Notes under the pieces: generated by a model
Seen by the model: the letters and a program-made list of their open reading frames with translations, nothing else
Database searches by the model: none
What the model was told of the DNA's origin: nothing
Source of the DNA: Pseudomonadota bacterium
Lineage (GTDB): Bacteria > Pseudomonadota > Gammaproteobacteria > Steroidobacterales > GCA-2729495
NCBI GenBank assembly: GCA_030836925.1
Contig: JAUPLK010000034.1
Location: 1-10,166, forward strand
Direction: 5' to 3'
DNA: 10,166 bases
Translations under genes and position numbers: made by a program
Shown here: positions 7,030 to 10,166 of the stretch, one piece after another
How the letters are laid out: each line of letters begins with the position of its first letter
Position numbering within the stretch: the first letter of the stretch is position 1

Positions 7030-8283
7030 TCACTGGTAGACGGGAAAGCGTGCACACAGCTCGATGACCTTGCCGCGGATCGCCGCCGAACGTTCGGCAT
7101 TGCCGATGTCATCCAGGATGTCGGCGATCCAGCCGGCAAGCTGCTCGATCTCCGGCGCGCGAAAACCGCGCGTGGTCACGGCCGGTGTACCCATGCGCAC
7201 ACCGCTGGTCACGAAGGGCGAGCGCGGATCATTCGGCACGGCATTCTTGTTGACCGTGATATTGGCCCGGTCGAGTGCGGCATCGGCGTCCTTGCCGGTG
7301 ATGTCCTTGTCGATCAGGTCGAGCAGGAACATGTGGTTCTCGGTGCCTCCAGACACGATCTTGTAGCCGCGATCGGTCAGGCAGCGCGCCAGCAGCTGTG
7401 CGTTGCTCTTGACCTCGCGCTGGTAGGCCTTGAACTCGGGCTGCAGCGCTTCGAGGAAGGCGACGGCCTTGGCCGCGATCACATGCATCAGGGGGCCACC
7501 CTGGGTGCCCGGGAACACCAGCGAGTTGAGCTTCTTGGCGATCTCCTCGTTCTCGCGCGCCAGGATCAGGCCGCCGCGCGGACCCCGCAATGTCTTGTGC
7601 GTGGTGGTGGTCGTCACATCGGCGATCGAAACGGGATTCGGGTACTCCCCCGCCGCGACCAGTCCGGCCACATGCGCCATGTCGACAAACAGGTATGCAC
7701 CGACACTGTCGGCAATCGTGCGGAATTTCTGCCAGTCGATCACCCGCGAATAGGCGGAGAAGCCGGCGATGATCATGCGCGGTTTGTGTTCGCGCGCAAG
7801 GCTTTCGAGCTGTGCGTAGTCGATCAGGCCCGTCGCTGCATCGACACCATAGGAAACGATATTGAACAGGCGCCCGGAGAAGTTGACCGGCGAGCCATGC
7901 GTGAGGTGCCCGCCGTGCGCGAGGCTCATGCCGAGCACCGTATCGCCCGGCTGCAGCAGGGCCAGATAGACGGCGGCATTGGCCTGCGATCCCGAATGCG
8001 GCTGCACATTGGCGTAGGCAGCATCAAACAGCTGCTTCGCCCGCTCGATCGCCAGGGTCTCGGCAATATCAACGTACTCGCAACCGCCGTAGTAGCGCTT
8101 GCCCGGATAACCCTCGGCGTACTTGTTGGTCAGCACCGAACCCTGCGCCTCGAGCACGCGCGGGCTGGCATAGTTTTCCGAAGCGATCAGCTCGACATGG
8201 TCTTCCTGCCGGCCACGCTCGCTGTCGATGGCCCGGGCAAGCTCGGGGTCAAACCCGGCAATCGTGCAATCCCGCCTGAACAT
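7030..8283 (-). CDS. glyA: Serine hydroxymethyltransferase
   Basis: GlyA is a PLP enzyme that interconverts serine and glycine while loading tetrahydrofolate with a one-carbon unit; it feeds purine, thymidylate and methionine synthesis. The 417-residue length equals that of E. coli GlyA, and the sequences align closely end to end. Key residues are visible: the PLP lysine K230 in TTTTTHKTLRGPRGG, D201 and H204 in VDMAHVAGLV, ELIASENY near 31-38, and KYAEGYPGKRYYGGCEY at 54-70. The ATG at the right end matches the family start and has a GGAGG 9 bases upstream. An 83-base gap separates it from the deacetylase gene, and nrdR follows 21 bases after its stop. It is probably the first gene of the long operon. 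Confidence 0.98.
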   Translation of the reverse strand: MFRRDCTIAGFDPELARAIDSERGRQEDHVELIASENYASPRVLEAQGSVLTNKYAEGYPGKRYYGGCEYVDIAETLAIERAKQLFDAAYANVQPHSGSQANAAVYLALLQPGDTVLGMSLAHGGHLTHGSPVNFSGRLFNIVSYGVDAATGLIDYAQLESLAREHKPRMIIAGFSAYSRVIDWQKFRTIADSVGAYLFVDMAHVAGLVAAGEYPNPVSIADVTTTTTHKTLRGPRGGLILARENEEIAKKLNSLVFPGTQGGPLMHVIAAKAVAFLEALQPEFKAYQREVKSNAQLLARCLTDRGYKIVSGGTENHMFLLDLIDKDITGKDADAALDRANITVNKNAVPNDPRSPFVTSGVRMGTPAVTTRGFRAPEIEQLAGWIADILDDIGNAERSAAIRGKVIELCARFPVYQ

Positions 8284-8292
8284 TCTGGGTGG

Positions 8293-8297
8293 CCTCC
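8293..8297 (-). promoter_or_regulatory. Ribosome binding site of glyA
   Basis: A perfect GGAGG on the minus strand sits 9 bases before the glyA ATG, which supports that start. Confidence 0.75.
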
Positions 8298-8313
8298 ACT
8301 GGAAAAGCGGGTC

Positions 8314-8319
8314 ATTCTA
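8314..8319 (-). promoter_or_regulatory. Candidate -10 element of a glyA operon promoter
   Basis: TAGAAT (5 of 6 to TATAAT) lies in the 83-base gap before glyA. It predicts a start near 8307 and a leader of about 24 bases that would include the GGAGG site. No good -35 was seen at 16-18 bases spacing; the nearest, TTGGTC at 8343-8348, is 23 bases away. An alternative is that glyA is only read through from the deacetylase gene upstream. The gap shows no FMN riboswitch-like structure and no hairpin followed by a U-run. Confidence 0.35.
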
Positions 8320-8366
8320 CCCGAGGCCTCCGCTCCGGCGGCGACCAACGGCAGAATCCATTCCGC

Positions 8367-9335
8367 TCAGGCCGGCCGGCCCGCCGCGACGAAGGCCTCG
8401 ACCACCGCAGTCCATGCCGCAGCGAGATTGGCCCGGTTGTAGCCACCGCCACCCGTGGCCAGCAGGCGTCCTTCGCAATGGCGGTCGGCGAGCGCACACA
8501 GACGCGCGGCGGCATAACCGTGTGCGGCCGGCGAATAGCGCAGATGGGTGATGGGATCGCCCGCCAGGCTGTCCGCTCCGCACTGGAAGACGATGAATTC
8601 CGGCCGGGCCGCGGCGAGATGCGCCTCGACCCGCTCCCACGCACCGCGGAACTCCTCGTCGCCGGCGCCTGGTGCCAGCGGGATATTGAGCTTCGTGCCG
8701 GCAGCCGCGCCGCGACCGGTCTCGTCAGCCGCCCCGGTGCCGGGGTACAGACAGCGGCCGTCCTCGTGGATATCGGCAAAGCAGAGCGCCGGATCCGATT
8801 CGAACGCGTAGTAAACGCCATCCCCGTGATGGGCGTCGATATCGACATAAGCGATCCGGCTGAGGCCATGCCGGGCGCGCAGCAGTTCGATCACCACGCC
8901 ACAGTCGTTATAGACACAAAAACCGGCGGCATGATCGCGGCCCGCGTGATGCAGCCCGGCGATCGGCACGAAGGCCCGTCGCGCCTGCCGGGCCATGATG
9001 GCTTCCATCGCGAAAACCGATGCGCCGACGACGGCCGCCGCCGCCGCATCCAGGCCACGCCGGGCCGGCGTGTCCCCGCCATCCAGCCAGCCCTCAGCCT
9101 CGCGGCACAGGGCTTCCACGCGCGCCACATGCCCGGGTGTATGAAAAGCCGTCAGCTCGGCATGCGTGGCTTCACCCGCCGCAGCCAGCCGGACTTCAGG
9201 GCTGACGGGACGCCGGGCAAGCTCATCGTGAAAGGCAGCGTGACGGTCCGGACCGAAGGGGTGGCCATCACCAAAACCATAGGCGGCGATGTTGGCGCCC
9301 TTGAGAACCAGCACGGCATTGCGACTGTCGGTCAT
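8367..9335 (-). CDS. Class I histone-deacetylase-like hydrolase (AcuC/deacetylase family)
   Basis: The 322-residue protein has the arginase/deacetylase-fold signature of zinc-dependent class I deacetylases. It shows DGHPFGPDR at 23-31, the tandem catalytic histidines H129-H130 in GLHHAGRDHAAGFCVYND, the zinc ligands D166 and H168 in DIDAHHGDGV, the third ligand D255 in GADSLAGD, and the active-site tyrosine Y299 in ATGGGGYN. All catalytic residues are present, so it should be active. Bacterial relatives remove acetyl groups from lysines (for example AcuC on acetyl-CoA synthetase) or act on acetylpolyamines or other amides; the substrate here is unknown. I chose the ATG giving MTDSRNAVLV because a TATAAT box sits 7 bases upstream. 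A frame opening up to position 9398 adds 21 residues that do not look like this family. It is divergent from ettA and 83 bases before glyA. Confidence 0.9.
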   Translation of the reverse strand: MTDSRNAVLVLKGANIAAYGFGDGHPFGPDRHAAFHDELARRPVSPEVRLAAAGEATHAELTAFHTPGHVARVEALCREAEGWLDGGDTPARRGLDAAAAAVVGASVFAMEAIMARQARRAFVPIAGLHHAGRDHAAGFCVYNDCGVVIELLRARHGLSRIAYVDIDAHHGDGVYYAFESDPALCFADIHEDGRCLYPGTGAADETGRGAAAGTKLNIPLAPGAGDEEFRGAWERVEAHLAAARPEFIVFQCGADSLAGDPITHLRYSPAAHGYAAARLCALADRHCEGRLLATGGGGYNRANLAAAWTAVVEAFVAAGRPA

Positions 9336-9342
9336 GGTCCGG

Positions 9343-9348
9343 ATTATA
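9343..9348 (-). promoter_or_regulatory. Candidate -10 element of the deacetylase gene
   Basis: A perfect TATAAT on the minus strand ends 7 bases before the chosen ATG at 9335. Transcription would start at or within a base or two of the ATG, which suggests a leaderless mRNA. No good -35 is present at 16-19 bases spacing, so the call rests on the -10 alone. Confidence 0.45.
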
Positions 9349-9350
9349 AC

Positions 9351-9379
9351 TTTCCAAGCTCCGGCGCTTGCCGGATAAT
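9351..9379 (+). promoter_or_regulatory. Candidate sigma-70 promoter of ettA
   Basis: TTTCCA (4 of 6 to TTGACA) at 9351-9356 and GATAAT (5 of 6) at 9374-9379 are separated by 17 bases. The predicted start is near 9386, giving a leader of about 35 bases before the GTG at 9421. It lies back to back with the deacetylase -10 element in an 85-base divergent region. Confidence 0.55.
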
Positions 9380-9420
9380 CGCGCGGCATTTCCCGCACGA
9401 CAATCCCGCAGGCAGATCCA

Positions 9421-10166
<746 letters not shown>

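Noticed and set aside
8369..8385. GGCCGGCC palindrome at the end of the deacetylase gene (a similar one ends nusB near 2717), considered as terminators.
   Set aside because: Both lie in coding sequence for Ala/Arg/Pro-rich C-termini and neither is followed by a U-run; chance in GC-rich DNA is likely.
6730..8442. A 570-codon plus-strand open frame, and similar long ones at 3490-4812, 5435-6607 and 8289-9605.
   Set aside because: They are antisense to nrdR, glyA, ribBX, ribD and the deacetylase gene, cross gene boundaries and show no family motifs; they are shadows.
9345..9350. TATAAC as a plus-strand -10 for ettA.
   Set aside because: The only TTG-type -35 upstream (TTGCGA at 9319-9324) is 20 bases away, and the 9351-9379 pair with 17-base spacing is better.
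9336..9398. Upstream start for the deacetylase adding 21 residues.
   Set aside because: The extension would run through the TATAAT box and the ettA promoter region and does not look like the family N-terminus. It cannot be fully excluded without 5'-end mapping.

Overview
This window is a GC-rich, gene-dense chromosomal segment. It most likely comes from a free-living gammaproteobacterium. The basis is the conserved order glyA-nrdR-ribD-ribE-ribB(X)-ribH-nusB-thiL-pgpA, the E. coli-like protein sequences of GlyA and EttA, and a RibBX-type rather than RibBA-type protein. I see no rRNA, tRNA, CRISPR array, insertion sequence or phage gene. No gap between genes exceeds about 85 bases.

Layout: nine complete genes on the minus strand, from position 8283 down to 1243, form one tightly packed run that reads right to left. 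They are glyA, nrdR, ribD, ribE, ribBX, ribH, nusB, thiL and pgpA. A tenth gene follows 20 bases later and runs off the left edge: a Ser/Thr protein kinase carrying a C-terminal cyclic-nucleotide-binding domain. Most junctions overlap by 1 or 4 bases, so translational coupling is likely. Upstream of glyA, also on the minus strand, is a class I histone-deacetylase-like (AcuC-type) hydrolase gene. Divergent from it, on the plus strand, starts ettA, an ABC-F translation factor cut by the right edge.

How the genes work together: ribD, ribBX, ribH and ribE supply every step of riboflavin synthesis after GTP cyclohydrolase II, apart from the dephosphorylation step. The cyclohydrolase-like domain of RibBX has lost all three zinc-ligand cysteines, so the first step must be encoded elsewhere. 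glyA (one-carbon supply), nrdR (repressor of ribonucleotide reductase), thiL (thiamine diphosphate), nusB (antitermination) and pgpA (phosphatidylglycerol) are the usual housekeeping companions of this cluster.

The least ordinary content is at the two ends: the kinase/cNMP-sensor fusion on the left, and the compact divergent ettA/deacetylase promoter region on the right, where the deacetylase mRNA may be leaderless. I found no clear evidence of a wholly new multi-gene system.
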